Part shown: piece after piece, positions 7,665-18,100 of the stretch
How the letters are laid out: the number at the start of each line of letters is the position of its first letter
Numbering within the stretch: position 1 is the stretch's first letter
NCBI RefSeq assembly: GCF_005869225.1
Contig: NZ_SWFP01000002.1
Location: 744,001-808,000, forward strand
Length of the DNA stretch: 64,000 bases
Direction: 5' to 3'
Source of the DNA: Dyadobacter bucti
Lineage (GTDB): Bacteria; Bacteroidota; Bacteroidia; Cytophagales; Spirosomataceae
Position numbers and translations under genes: made by a program
Notes under the pieces: model-generated
The model's database searches: none
What the model was told of the DNA's origin: nothing
The model's input: only the letters and a program-made list of their open reading frames with translations

Positions 7665-10600
7665 TTAGAATCTGGCACGGACGCCGAATGTTACAACCTT
7701 GGATGTCGGATAACTGAACTGGTCGAAACCCTGGGCAGTAGAGTTGGCACCGCCATTGGAATTGACCTCCGGGTCCCACCATGAATATTTTGTAAGAGTG
7801 AGTAAATTCTGACCGCTGGCGTAAAGCTGAATACCCTGCACCCAGCTTACCCCCCATTTCTGTGTCGGGAAATTGTAAGCCAGCTGGATATTTTTCAGGC
7901 GCATATATGACCCATTTTCTACAAAGCGATCGGAAACGTTGATCCGGGTTGTGGTACTTAATGCCGGATATTTGGCATCCGTGTTGGAAGGTGTCCAGTG
8001 GTTCAGAAAAACCTCCCGGGGCATATTGAGGCCGTTGGCGTAATCGACGGTATTATTGATCGAGCTGGTATTGAAAATATCATTTCCCTGCGTACCCTGA
8101 AGGAAAACCGTCAGCTCAAAGTTCTTATAAGACATATTGGAATTAAACCCGTAAATGAAGTTCGGATTGGGGTCGCCGATGTAGGTTTTATCCAGCACGG
8201 TAATGGTACCGTCATTGTTCTGGTCCACATATCTGATTTTGCCGTTCTCGTCATAGCCCTCTTCCACATATCCCCAGAAACGGCCCATCGGTTGCCCTTC
8301 CCGGAGAATGTTGCGGGTGTCGGTAATGGTATTGATATCCACAAAACCGCCCAGGATATCCTGTCCGCCGTAAAGTTTAATGACCTTATTCCTGTTCAGG
8401 GAGATATTCGTATTGATATCCCATTTAAACGCTCCATTGGTCACTACCGCATTGACACCCAGCTCAAAACCCTTATTCCGCACCTCTCCGATGTTCTGAA
8501 TGGTATTGATAAAACCCAGAGATGAAGGCAGTTGAACCGTATTCAGCAGGTCACGGGTATTTTTGATATAATAATCGGCCGTCAGCACAAGCCTGTTCCT
8601 GATGATCCCGAAGTCAATACCAATGTCCTTTTGCTCCGTAGTTTCCCATTTCAGGTTTCCGGGCAGAACAGTTCCGGGGGCATAAGTAGTAAAAAGTGCA
8701 TCATCAAAAACCGTTTTTCCCGAAATCAGCTGGTTGAGCGTCGCATACGCATTGATCGCCTGGCTGCCGGTAAGCCCCCAGCTGAGGCGGAGTTTCAGGT
8801 CAGAAATAAAGGTATTGTTTTTCAGAAACGCTTCGTTGGAGATCCGCCACGCCAGAGCCGCCGAGGGGAAATAACCCCACTTGTTCCCTTCGCTGTATTT
8901 GGAAGAGCCGTCGACCCGGAAACTCGCCGTTGCGAGATACTTGCTGTCAAAAGCATAGTTCACCCGGCCGAGGTAGGACAGCAAGGACGATTTGGTATAA
9001 AATGAACTGGGTATGCCCGGCGTATTGGCTGCTGCCAGGTCGTAAGTCTGGCTGGTGTTGCTCAGAAAACCCACGCCGCTGCCACTCAGTCCGGTATTGA
9101 CAAAATCCTGATACGTAAAACCGGCAACGGCTGAAACGCTGTGTTTTTGCAAAAATGTTTTGTTATAACTGATGGTATTTTCGCTCAGCAAGCTTGTAAA
9201 CTGGCTCGTACTGACGCTCGCGCTGCCTTGCGAATTCACGAAATTATTGGTCGTATACGAATCCGTACGGTCGTCGGAATTTTCAATACCCCCCGAAAAC
9301 TTGACCGTCAGGCCGGGAACGGGCGTGTAGATCAGCGCAGCGTTGGTCAGCACCCGGTTTCCCCTGGTCTGGCTCCGCTGCTCGTTCAGGAAATTGATCG
9401 GATTGATCAGCTGTGCGTTGATAAACGAATAAGCCGTCCCGAAAACCCGGTAAGTTCCGTCTTCATTGTATGGCGTCAGGATCGGCGGGGCAGAAATGGC
9501 GCCCGCAATCAGCGAACCTCCGCGGTTGCCGCCCTGGCTGTTTTGCGCGTTGGATTTTACCCTCGTGAGCGTTCCAGCAAAATTGACACTCAGCTTGCTG
9601 CTGATCGCATGGCTGACGTTGGCCCGCAGCGAATACCGGTTGTAGTCACTGCCCCGGATGATACCGTCCTGGTTAAAAGTGCTCCCGGACAATGAAAACT
9701 GCGTTTTCTCCGAACCTCCGCTCACATTCAGCGATGTGGTTTTCATCGGCGCTTTCCTGAACACAAAATCCTGCCAGTCGAAACCCGGGCCGAACCCGTC
9801 GACCTGCTGCTGGGTGAAATAAGGTTTCATTTTATCATTGGCAGCCTGCTCATTGTAAAATGTCGCGTACTCCGTAGCATTCATCATATCCAGCCGTTTG
9901 CGGAGCGACTGTGTGCTGTAACTCGTTTCAAAATCAACACTTGTTTTGCCTGCCTTGCCCCTTTTTGTGGTGATCAAAACTACCCCGTTCGCTCCCCGAG
10001 AACCGTAGATAGCCGTAGCCGAAGCATCTTTCAGGATTTCAATGTTTTCGATATCGGCGTTGTTCAGTACCGTAGGATTGCTGCCCGACAATGGAAAGCC
10101 ATCGACTACATAAAGAGGCTCATTACTACCCTGGATCGAATTGGTACCCCTTACCCGCACACTTACGGGTGCGCCCGGTGCGCCGGTATTCTGCACCACC
10201 TGCACACCGGCCGAGCGCCCCGAGAGCGCCTGAAGCACATTCGTACTTGGATAGGAATTCAGTTCTTTTGCCTTCACCTGGGAAACCGAACCGGTAAGGT
10301 CGCTCTTTTTCACCGTGCCATAGCCTACCACCACAATTTCTTCCAGAGCCTTATTATCGACCGATAATGTCACGTCCAGCGTGGTCAATGCGCCGACCGT
10401 CACTTCTTTGGACAGATAACCGACAAAACTGAAAATCAGCACCGCATCTTTCTCCTCGATTTCCAGCGTAAATGTACCGTCTGTACTGGTCGTCGTGCCG
10501 CGCTGAGTACCTTTCAGGACTATGCTCACACCCGGCAGTCCGCCTCCACTTTCATCGCTTACTTTTCCTCTCACCTCCGTTTTCGGGATGATCATCGGCG

Positions 10601-10985
10601 GCTGTTCCTTGATGGCTTCCTGGATTTTGGGTTTTACGACAATCGTCTTTTCCAGGAGCTCGTAAGTGAGCGGCTGCTTGTCGAAACATTGTTCCAACAC
10701 CTGCTCAATGGTGCCCTCCGAAATTTTTATCGTGACGGGTTTCGCCTTTTTCAAAAGTTCGTTATTGTAAATAAATAGGTACCCGCTCCGCTTTTTGATG
10801 ACCTTGATCACCTGCTCCATAGGCGCGTTTTCGACGGAAAGGGATATTTTCTGCGAAAGGGCCGATGCACTTACCTGTACGCAGGCCAGGGTCAGAAACA
10901 ATACACTTATTTTCATGAGGATCGGTATTTTGAATGGAATAAGGCGAGGCCTTCCGCCATCTTTGGAGCGTAGCTTTATTTTCAT
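7665..10985 (-). CDS. SusC/RagA TonB-dependent transporter with STN domain (locus 1)
   Basis: A 1106-residue protein. After a signal peptide (MKISVLFLTLACVQVSASA) come a Secretin/TonB N-terminal (STN) domain at about residues 50-115, a carboxypeptidase-regulatory-like beta domain (GLPGVSIVLKGTQRGTTTS), a TonB box (EEIVVVGYG), a plug with AIYGSRGANGVVLITTKRG, and a long 22-strand barrel ending in TFGVRARF. The STN domain talks to the FecR anti-sigma factor in such systems, so ligand arrival should release the sigma factor encoded upstream. The gene is intact and is followed closely by its susD. The transported ligand is unknown; no glycosidase accompanies it. Confidence 0.93.
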   Translation of the reverse strand: MKIKLRSKDGGRPRLIPFKIPILMKISVLFLTLACVQVSASALSQKISLSVENAPMEQVIKVIKKRSGYLFIYNNELLKKAKPVTIKISEGTIEQVLEQCFDKQPLTYELLEKTIVVKPKIQEAIKEQPPMIIPKTEVRGKVSDESGGGLPGVSIVLKGTQRGTTTSTDGTFTLEIEEKDAVLIFSFVGYLSKEVTVGALTTLDVTLSVDNKALEEIVVVGYGTVKKSDLTGSVSQVKAKELNSYPSTNVLQALSGRSAGVQVVQNTGAPGAPVSVRVRGTNSIQGSNEPLYVVDGFPLSGSNPTVLNNADIENIEILKDASATAIYGSRGANGVVLITTKRGKAGKTSVDFETSYSTQSLRKRLDMMNATEYATFYNEQAANDKMKPYFTQQQVDGFGPGFDWQDFVFRKAPMKTTSLNVSGGSEKTQFSLSGSTFNQDGIIRGSDYNRYSLRANVSHAISSKLSVNFAGTLTRVKSNAQNSQGGNRGGSLIAGAISAPPILTPYNEDGTYRVFGTAYSFINAQLINPINFLNEQRSQTRGNRVLTNAALIYTPVPGLTVKFSGGIENSDDRTDSYTTNNFVNSQGSASVSTSQFTSLLSENTISYNKTFLQKHSVSAVAGFTYQDFVNTGLSGSGVGFLSNTSQTYDLAAANTPGIPSSFYTKSSLLSYLGRVNYAFDSKYLATASFRVDGSSKYSEGNKWGYFPSAALAWRISNEAFLKNNTFISDLKLRLSWGLTGSQAINAYATLNQLISGKTVFDDALFTTYAPGTVLPGNLKWETTEQKDIGIDFGIIRNRLVLTADYYIKNTRDLLNTVQLPSSLGFINTIQNIGEVRNKGFELGVNAVVTNGAFKWDINTNISLNRNKVIKLYGGQDILGGFVDINTITDTRNILREGQPMGRFWGYVEEGYDENGKIRYVDQNNDGTITVLDKTYIGDPNPNFIYGFNSNMSYKNFELTVFLQGTQGNDIFNTSSINNTVDYANGLNMPREVFLNHWTPSNTDAKYPALSTTTRINVSDRFVENGSYMRLKNIQLAYNFPTQKWGVSWVQGIQLYASGQNLLTLTKYSWWDPEVNSNGGANSTAQGFDQFSYPTSKVVTFGVRARF

Positions 10986-11057
10986 AATTTTACAATGTTT
11001 GGGTTTAAAAAAGGTCTATGGTTCGCAACTGTACGCTATTTAGCAAGCCCCGATCCT

Positions 11058-11089
11058 ACCGGTAGCGTTGCTGCGCTATCGGTTTTTTT
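11058..11089 (+). terminator. Rho-independent terminator pointing against its flanking genes
   Basis: accggtagcg and cgctatcggt pair with one wobble (9 of 10 Watson-Crick) around a 6-base loop and are followed directly by seven T on the + strand. Both neighbours (fecR and susC) are on the - strand, so this terminates antisense transcription across the susC leader. Confidence 0.6.
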
Positions 11090-11098
11090 CGGATTTTA

Positions 11099-12286
11099 CT
11101 ATTTGTTTTCCTGAATGGTAATTCTGTTTCCTTCTATTTTAAATTCCAGTTCGCCCGACATTTCCAGCATTCTGAGCACCTGTGCCAGATTGGTATTGCG
11201 GGAAATCACTGCGGTAAAGTGTTTGTCGGGTATTTGTTGTTCATTGTCCACATCCACATTGTACCACCTTTTCAGCTGACGCATGATCGTGCGAAGATCT
11301 TCGTTCTCAAACTGGAAATAACCATTTTTCCATGCCACGGCTTCCTCTGTATCAACCGTTCTGACCTGCACATTTTCGCCTGTAAGTGCCTGTTCGCCGG
11401 GAACTATTGTTCTGCTTGAACTCCCGTTACCCACTTTCACCGAACCTTCGAGCAATGTGGTTTTGGTGACACCTTCGTTTGCATAAGCCATGAGGTTAAA
11501 ATGCGTCCCGAGCACGCTCACATTCGTTTTGCCGGCTTGTACTATGAAAGGCATCTTTTCATTTTTTGCTACTTCAAAATACCCTTCGCCCGTCAGTTCA
11601 ACATCCCTGTTTTGCCCTATAAAAGCCGTGGGAAAATGCAGGGACGATGCCGAATTAAGCCAGACCCGGCTTCCGTCCGGCAAAACAATGCTGTACTGGC
11701 CGCCGACAGGCGTCGTAATGGTATTGTACGTGACAGCAGTGTTGTTTCCCTGTTTCACCAGCTCATACACGATCTGCCCATCCTTTTTGCTGACCCGGAT
11801 ACCATTCTCCTCACGAACAGTACCGTTTTCCATATCTTCGAGGCTTACAATACTGCCGTCCGCAAGTGTAAGGGTAGCTTTGTCCCCGCCCGGCAGTACG
11901 TCGTTTCCGACAGTCTGCTTCGCCTCTGTAAAAACCACTGAACCCTTAGGTTTATACGCAGCATCAAAAACCGCATATGACAGCAATCCGAATATCAAAA
12001 CCGCCGCCGCATATTTCCAGTATCCCAGGTAAACGGGCAGTCTTGGTTCCGGAACAGGATTGTTTATTCTCGCACCGACATTTTCCCAGGCTGCCTTGCT
12101 ATTCACGTCCGATAAAAACCGGAGATCCCTATCAAGCTGTTTTTCGTTTTCCAGCTTCGCCAGCAGCTTTCCGTTTGCTGCATCCGCGTCCAGCCATTGT
12201 CTGAACTCCTCCTGTTCGCCCGGAGAAAGATCACCGCTCAGGTATTTCGAAATCAGCTCTGCCTTCCTGAATGCCCCGTCTTCCAT
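11099..12286 (-). CDS. FecR-family anti-sigma factor (locus 1)
   Basis: The start at 12286 (MEDGAFRKAELISKYLSGDL) gives 395 residues. A cytoplasmic sigma-binding segment of about 75 residues (SPGEQEEFRQWLDADAANGK) is followed by one membrane helix (YWKYAAAVLIFGLLSYAVFD). The periplasmic FecR domain has GGQYSIVLPDGSRVWLNSAS, TGEGYFEVAKNEKMPFIV and VLGTHFNL. A C-terminal DUF4974-type domain (YFQFENEDLRTIMRQLKRWY) makes contact with the transporter's STN domain in this family. It holds the sigma factor at the membrane until the transporter signals. The longer in-frame ATG at 12397 adds a non-homologous 37-residue extension and was not used. Confidence 0.92.
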   Translation of the reverse strand: MEDGAFRKAELISKYLSGDLSPGEQEEFRQWLDADAANGKLLAKLENEKQLDRDLRFLSDVNSKAAWENVGARINNPVPEPRLPVYLGYWKYAAAVLIFGLLSYAVFDAAYKPKGSVVFTEAKQTVGNDVLPGGDKATLTLADGSIVSLEDMENGTVREENGIRVSKKDGQIVYELVKQGNNTAVTYNTITTPVGGQYSIVLPDGSRVWLNSASSLHFPTAFIGQNRDVELTGEGYFEVAKNEKMPFIVQAGKTNVSVLGTHFNLMAYANEGVTKTTLLEGSVKVGNGSSSRTIVPGEQALTGENVQVRTVDTEEAVAWKNGYFQFENEDLRTIMRQLKRWYNVDVDNEQQIPDKHFTAVISRNTNLAQVLRMLEMSGELEFKIEGNRITIQENK

Positions 12287-12432
12287 AGTTATGATTATTC
12301 CTGATAATTGTAAGACAACCTGGAAAACGTTTGGGGTGAAGGGGAAGTAAAAAAAATAGCTTTCGCTTTCGGCAGTCAGCCGTCGGAATGGGGTCACGGA
12401 TAGTTGAAAGCCATCGGCCGATAGCCGGTAGC

Positions 12433-12996
12433 CTACAACAACATCAAAAAAATGAAGCTTTCCGCCGTCAGCTTCTGCCTCAGCAATTGCATGGCCCGCT
12501 GTTTCTGGGTTTTTACCGTATTGACGGAAACACCAAGCTCTTCGGCTATTTCATTGTTTTTCTTACCATCGAGGTAGCTCATTCTGGATATTTGCCGGCA
12601 GCCGGGCGGCAGCGATTCAATGGCATTGTGGATTTCGGATAAAACTTCTGCGCGTATGATTTCATTTTCCATAATCCTGTCCTCAACTGGATCTGCCGGG
12701 AGCTGGTCCTGAAATTTTCGGATCACTTTTTGGTGTTTGTGCAGGTTAAGGCAGGCATTACGGACAGTCGCATACAAAAAACCCTTTATGGCCGGCAGGT
12801 CCGTTGCTACTTCGTCCCTTCGGTTCCAATAGGAAACAAAAGCGTCTTGCACAATGTCTTCGGCCTCCTGCTTGTCACCTGTGATTTGAAAGGAAAAGTA
12901 TACAAGTCCGGCATAACTTCTGCTGAACAAAGTTTCGAAAGAAACTTCGGAAGGAGTATCACGCTCCGAATTGTCCGGCTTGTCAGATAGGTTCAT
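12433..12996 (-). CDS. ECF RNA polymerase sigma factor, Bacteroidota type (locus 1)
   Basis: A 187-residue protein if started at 12996 (MNLSDKPDNSERDTPSE); an alternative ATG lies at 13023. Region 2 is FETLFSRSYAGLVYFSFQITGDKQEAEDIVQDAFVSYWNRR. Region 4 is IESLPPGCRQISRMSYLDGKKNNEIAEELGVSVNTVKTQKQRA, the usual -35-reading helix-turn-helix. Such sigma factors are released by FecR after ligand binding and then transcribe the adjacent SusC/SusD genes. It is divergent from the sigma gene at 13216, with 219 bases between them that hold both promoters. Confidence 0.92.
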   Translation of the reverse strand: MNLSDKPDNSERDTPSEVSFETLFSRSYAGLVYFSFQITGDKQEAEDIVQDAFVSYWNRRDEVATDLPAIKGFLYATVRNACLNLHKHQKVIRKFQDQLPADPVEDRIMENEIIRAEVLSEIHNAIESLPPGCRQISRMSYLDGKKNNEIAEELGVSVNTVKTQKQRAMQLLRQKLTAESFIFLMLL

Positions 12997-13036
12997 GTTG
13001 CATGGTAACGCTATGCAAATCAAAATAATTTCTTTA

Positions 13037-13070
13037 TAAAAGTATCAATTTTTATAAAAATAATAACAAT
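13037..13070 (-). promoter_or_regulatory. Candidate Bacteroidota promoter for the locus 1 sigma gene
   Basis: Reading leftward, ATTG at 13070-13067 is followed 22 bases later by TACTTTTA at 13044-13037, seven of eight matches to the Bacteroidota -7 box TAnnTTTG. This places a start about 30-35 bases before the sigma gene at 12996. It is based on consensus only. Confidence 0.35.
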
Positions 13071-13088
13071 TAAACATTTCCCCCGCGC

Positions 13089-13116
13089 ATTCGTGTAAAT
13101 CCGTGCATCCGTGGCA
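13089..13116. repeat. Interspersed 28-bp repeat, copy 1
   Basis: A unit with internal near-repeats of 'atccgtg' (attcgtgtaa, atccgtgca, tccgtggca). It matches 23651-23678 at 26 of 28 positions, in the same orientation. It sits between the two divergent sigma genes. Confidence 0.8.
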
Positions 13117-13215
13117 TCCCGAATTCAGCCCCCGATGGAGAATAAAAATTATCAAATATGTTCAATAAAGATTCCAGCCTTTGAGTTTCTTTGTAGTAGC
13201 GTCCTCTTTTTAAAT

Positions 13216-13809
13216 ATGTCGTTTAAGTCGGAATTATCGGATAGTGAGTTGTGGGAAGCCCTGCGAGAAGATGACGCCGATGCCTTTTCGGGTTTGATCA
13301 AAACCTACTCCCGCTTCCTGATCAATTACGGCCGAAAGTTTACCGCCGACCACGAGCTGGTAAAAGATTGTATCCAGGACCTGTTCGCCGACATCTGGCT
13401 GTACCGGAAAAGTCTCTCCCGTGTTACCTCCACCCACACATACCTGCTGGTTTCATTGAGGAGGAAAATCCTGCGCGCCTCCCAGTCCGGCCATATCCTG
13501 CTCAACGAATCCGAGGCCGATAGTTATCCGTTTATGGTAACGTTTTCCGTCCAGGAACAGTGGCTTGAAACCGAGACCGAACAGCTGCAACTACAACAGC
13601 TGAACCACGTCATCAATGCCCTTCCTGCCCGGCAAAAAGAGGTTCTGTATCTCAAATTTTACCAGAACCTGAGCCATTACGAGATCGCGGAACTGCTCGA
13701 TATGCAATATCAGTCGGTTTCCAACCTGATCCAGCGTGCCCTGGCCCATCTCCGGAAAAACTGGCGGGAAGAATTCACGCTGCTTTTGACTTTTTGTCTT
13801 ATCCACTGA
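13216..13809 (+). CDS. ECF RNA polymerase sigma factor (locus 2)
   Basis: Starting at 13216 (MSFKSELSDSELWEALREDD) gives 197 residues; the ATG at 13111 would run through the interspersed repeat. Region 2 is AFSGLIKTYSRFLINYGRKFTADHELVKDCIQDLFADIWLYRKS. Region 4 is INALPARQKEVLYLKFYQNLSHYEIAELLDMQYQSVSNLIQRAL. It belongs to the Bacteroidota-expanded ECF group, paired with the FecR gene 80 bases downstream, and should drive the susC-susD-oxidoreductase genes of locus 2. It differs clearly from the locus 1 sigma factor, so the two systems probably do not cross-regulate. Confidence 0.92.
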   Translation: MSFKSELSDSELWEALREDDADAFSGLIKTYSRFLINYGRKFTADHELVKDCIQDLFADIWLYRKSLSRVTSTHTYLLVSLRRKILRASQSGHILLNESEADSYPFMVTFSVQEQWLETETEQLQLQQLNHVINALPARQKEVLYLKFYQNLSHYEIAELLDMQYQSVSNLIQRALAHLRKNWREEFTLLLTFCLIH

Positions 13810-13889
13810 TTTTTTGTAAAAATTTTTACCGCAAAGTGAGTACATGACCATTTCATGCTGCTCTCTCTACACAGAAACACCAGAAATCC

Positions 13890-14981
13890 ATGCCAGATCA
13901 TCCTCCGCTGACTATTGAAGAGTTGCTGTCCGACGTCACGTTCCGGCAATGGGTACATGCCGGGTGCCGGGTAAACGACGGATCATACTGGGCGGGCTGG
14001 CTCAAAGAAAATCCCGGACAAAAACATCTGGTGCGGCAGGCCGCAGATATTCTCCGCGCTTCCCATCTGAACGAAACTTTGGAGGATAGCGAAATAGATG
14101 AGATTGTTGCAGGAACCTGGGAACGGATCGCGGAAAGAGATAAAGTCCGCAAACTGACTCCTTTCCGGCGGATAGCAGCCGGGGCGGCGGCCGTGGCAGC
14201 ATCCATTGCAATATGCATCATTGTGTGGTTTTCAGGTAAGGAAACCCTGCCCGTTTTTGAAAAAAAACCCATTGCTGCGTCACGGACAATACCATCTTCC
14301 TGGATCAGGAACACCAATGAAGGGACAAAACCGCAACTTGTGATTTTGCCTGACAGTAGTTCGGTTTTGCTGTTGCCCGGAAGTACCCTCTCCTATCCTG
14401 TTGCTTTTGAGGCGGATATGCGTGAGGTGAACCTCAACGGGGCTGCATTTTTCGAAATTGCAAAAAGAAAACAGCATCCTTTTCTGGTGCTGACCAATGG
14501 ATTAATGACCAAAGTAACCGGCACCAGTTTCAGTGTAAGGGCTTTTGAAAAAGAAAAGAACATTGAAGTGGTTGTCAAAACAGGACATGTAACTGTGTAC
14601 TCCGATCATGCCGACTACAAAAAGGTCAATACGGATGCCGTCACGTTGTTACCTGAGCAGCACGGGATTTTTGACAAAACCCAGGTAAAGATCACGACCG
14701 GCATTGCTGATCCGGTCAATGATATGCTGGCCATGCAGCACGCCTCCTTTGATTTTACCGACGAACCGGTGCCACGTCTGCTGGATTCCATTGGCAGTAC
14801 CTACGGGCTGAATATAAAATACGACGTCCGGAGCCTCAGAAACTGCGTACTGACAACCTCTCTGAACGACCTTCCGCTTCAGGGAAAACTTAAAATCATC
14901 TGCCGCGCGCTGGGCGACAACGTAAAATACGAAATGAATGGTAACCGAGTCACCGTCAAAGGATTGACCGGTTGCTATTAA
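13890..14981 (+). CDS. FecR-family anti-sigma factor (locus 2)
   Basis: A 363-residue protein. It has an N-terminal cytoplasmic segment (IEELLSDVTFRQWVHAGCRV), a membrane helix (IAAGAAAVAASIAICIIVWFSG), a periplasmic FecR core (KPQLVILPDSSSVLLLPGST, VNLNGAAFFEIAKRKQHPFL, KVTGTSFSVRAFE) and a C-terminal DUF4974-like segment (ASFDFTDEPVPRLLDSIGSTYGL). It should sequester the sigma factor encoded just upstream and receive the signal from the STN domain of the transporter encoded 156 bases downstream. The chain ends in NGNRVTVKGLTGCY, a normal family end. Confidence 0.9.
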   Translation: MPDHPPLTIEELLSDVTFRQWVHAGCRVNDGSYWAGWLKENPGQKHLVRQAADILRASHLNETLEDSEIDEIVAGTWERIAERDKVRKLTPFRRIAAGAAAVAASIAICIIVWFSGKETLPVFEKKPIAASRTIPSSWIRNTNEGTKPQLVILPDSSSVLLLPGSTLSYPVAFEADMREVNLNGAAFFEIAKRKQHPFLVLTNGLMTKVTGTSFSVRAFEKEKNIEVVVKTGHVTVYSDHADYKKVNTDAVTLLPEQHGIFDKTQVKITTGIADPVNDMLAMQHASFDFTDEPVPRLLDSIGSTYGLNIKYDVRSLRNCVLTTSLNDLPLQGKLKIICRALGDNVKYEMNGNRVTVKGLTGCY

Positions 14982-15071
14982 AGATAATTATTCCTGAACC
15001 CTGACTTTTTTTATTAAAACCTAAGTACCAACTCTTAAGATCCAATTCACCCAAAATGGCCGTAGTCGCGA

Positions 15072-15102
15072 CCTGCCCGAAAAGGCAGGGGAGGCTTTTT
15101 TT
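15072..15102 (+). terminator. Weak terminator or attenuator between fecR and susC (locus 2)
   Basis: cctgcc (15072-15077) pairs with ggcagg (15084-15089) around a 6-base loop, and seven T follow at 15096-15102 after a short spacer. It points the same way as the genes and lies in the susC leader, so it could reduce readthrough from fecR. The stem is short. Confidence 0.35.
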
Positions 15103-15137
15103 GGCCAAAATTCTAACCCTTTAATAACATCAATTAC

Positions 15138-18100
15138 ATGAAAAAACGCCGACGATTCAAGCTCTGGCTTTCCAGCGCGCTTAAAATTTCTCTGCTGCTG
15201 ACATTTATTATCCATGAAGCGGTATCCGCAGGACCTGCCGGTTGGCAGGAACTGATGGACCGCAAAATCACTATGAAAGGCAACCAGGTAGAGTTGAAAT
15301 CGGTTCTGAACCAGATCAGCAAAACCCTGGATGTTAATTTCACCTACAATTCCAAGGCGATCCAGGCCGAACGAAAAGTGGATATCAACTTCAACGATGT
15401 CAGGCTGGCGGAGGTACTCGACCGCCTGCTCAAACCGCTATCGATCAACCACATTATTGTCGACGGACAAATACTCCTTCGCCCTTCATACCTGCCGCGC
15501 TCACAAGGCAGGGCAGATGAAGAAACGGACATGTCGACAAAGATCGCCGATAGGAGCATCTCCGGTAAGATCATCGATGAAAAAGGTGAAGCACTGCCTG
15601 GTGTCAGCATCGTACTGAAAGGTACGCAGCGTGGAACTTCCACCAACGAAGCCGGCTCTTACACCCTCGAAGTACCCGAAGGAGACGGTACGCTGATCTT
15701 TTCCTTTGTGGGCTATATATCGCAGGAGGTGAATCTTGCCAATAAAACCACGGTGGATGTAACGTTACATTCCGACACAAAGGCCCTGGAAGAAATAGTG
15801 GTGGTGGGTTACGGCTCCATGGAAAAATCCGACATCACCGGGTCGATGTCATCCGTCAAAGCGACCGAATTGTCAAAAGTACCGTTCCCGCGCGCCGACC
15901 AGGCATTGCAGGGGCAGGCGGCCGGTGTAGTGGTTTCGAATTTTGGTTCACAGCCGGGCGGCCAGGTGAATATCCGTATCCGCGGCGGAAACTCGATCAA
16001 CGGCAGCAATGATCCGCTGATTGTGGTAGATGGTATTCTGGGTGTGGATTTCAACTCCGTGAACCCGAACGATATAGAATCGATGGACATTCTGAAGGAT
16101 GCTTCCGCTACGGCCATTTATGGTTCACGCGGCTCCAACGGGGTTATTATCATCACAACAAAACGCGGAAAATCGGGCAAAACACAGGTTTCCTACTCCA
16201 ACTTTTTCACGTTCTCTCAGGTATCCAAAAAAATGGATCTGCTTAATGCCCGGGAACATTACCAGCTCCTCCAGGAAATCGGCACGTATAGTTCGGTAAT
16301 CGCCAACTACGATCCCAATGCCCCCGGCACCGATTGGCAAAAAGAAGTTTTCAGGACCGCCCCGACGATGGAACACCAGCTGGCACTTTCGGGAGGTTCA
16401 GAAAAAACGCAGTTCAGGATCTCAGCCAACTACTTTGACCAGGATGGTATCATCAAAAATACCGGTTTCAAAAGAGGTACCCTACGTTTCAACCTCGACC
16501 ATTCCGTTTCTGACAAACTGAAAATAGGTCTTAATTTCAACGCTTTACGATCCGCTCAGGACAATACCATTATCAATGCGGGTGCAGGTTCGGATGGTGG
16601 CGGTGTTACTCAGGCAGCTTTTCGTTTTTCGCCCCTGGTACCGGTGTACGATGCAAACGGGAATTATTCCAAACCATTGCTCGTAGGTTCCCAGATCAAC
16701 AATCCGATGGCGATCGTCAACGACCGCACCGACAAGCTGATCACCAACAATCTGCAGTCGTTGTTATATGCCGACTGGAAAATCACGAAAGATCTTTCTT
16801 TCCGTTCCAGCATTGCCTACACCCTGAACCAAAGCACGCGTAAATACTGGGCATCCAGCAACTTGCTTGAAGCCGCGGGTATGGGTGCCGGAAAAATCAC
16901 CAGTGCGGAAAATACTTTCTGGCTGAGCGAGAACATTCTTACCTACGACAAAAGCTTTAACCGTCACAAGATCAATGCAGTAGCCGGTTTCACAGCGCAA
17001 GGCGCGGATAATTTTTCCGCAGGCGCGACCGGTAAAGGTTTTTCAACGGAGTCATTGATCTACAATAACCTTTCGATTTCGCAGATCAACCAGATGCGCG
17101 TGGAATCCAATGCCGTGAGTTCCAATATTGCTTCTTTTCTGGGGCGTATCAATTATTCTTTTGATAACAAATACCTGTTCACAGTCAGCGGCCGGGCGGA
17201 TGGTTCTTCCAAATTTTCCAAAAATCATAAATGGGGATTTTTCCCTTCCGCAGCCGCCGGATGGCGCATCAGCGAAGAAGAATTCCTGCGCACCACCGAC
17301 TGGGTCAGCAACCTGAAACTGCGCGCAAGCTATGGTGCTACGGGCAGCGAAGCGATCAGAAGTTACCAGTCACTGGCGACAATGAACATTACGACTTATT
17401 CCCTGGGAACCAGCGAACTGGTCGGCCTGAACCTGGGCTCGGTGGCCAACCCCGACCTGAAATGGGAAACCACATATCAGACCAACGTAGGTCTTGACGT
17501 AGGGTTGCTGAACAACAGGTTATCACTGGTAGTCGATTATTTTAACAAATCGACCCGCGACCTGCTGTATCCTAAAAACGTACCGTTCTACACCGGCTAT
17601 TCGACCCAGATCCAGAATGTAGGTACGATGCGGAACCAGGGCTGGGAATTCAGCGCAACATCTGTGAACACTACAAAGGGCCTTAAATGGTCCACTACCG
17701 CCAATTTTTCTATCCTGAAAAACAAGATAGTAGACCTGGGCGGAGATTATGAATATACTGTAAATGCTTCCGGCGGAACGATCGCTGATTTCTCGACTAC
17801 CGGTATCATGCGCGTCGGACAGCCTGCGGGATTGTTCTATGGATATATTTTCGACGGTATTTACCAAAACCAGGGCCAGGTGGATGCATTGCCGGCCGCC
17901 GGGGCGAAACCGGGTGCGGTTAAGTTCAAAGACCTGGACAATGACGGTGTGATCACGACCAAAGACCGGACGATCATCGGTAATCCTCAGCCGAAATTCA
18001 TCTTTGGCCTTACCAATAATTTTTCCTACAAAAGTTTCAGCCTGAGCACGTTGATCCAGGGAACAACCGGAAACAAAGTTTTCAATATCAACCGTTACCT

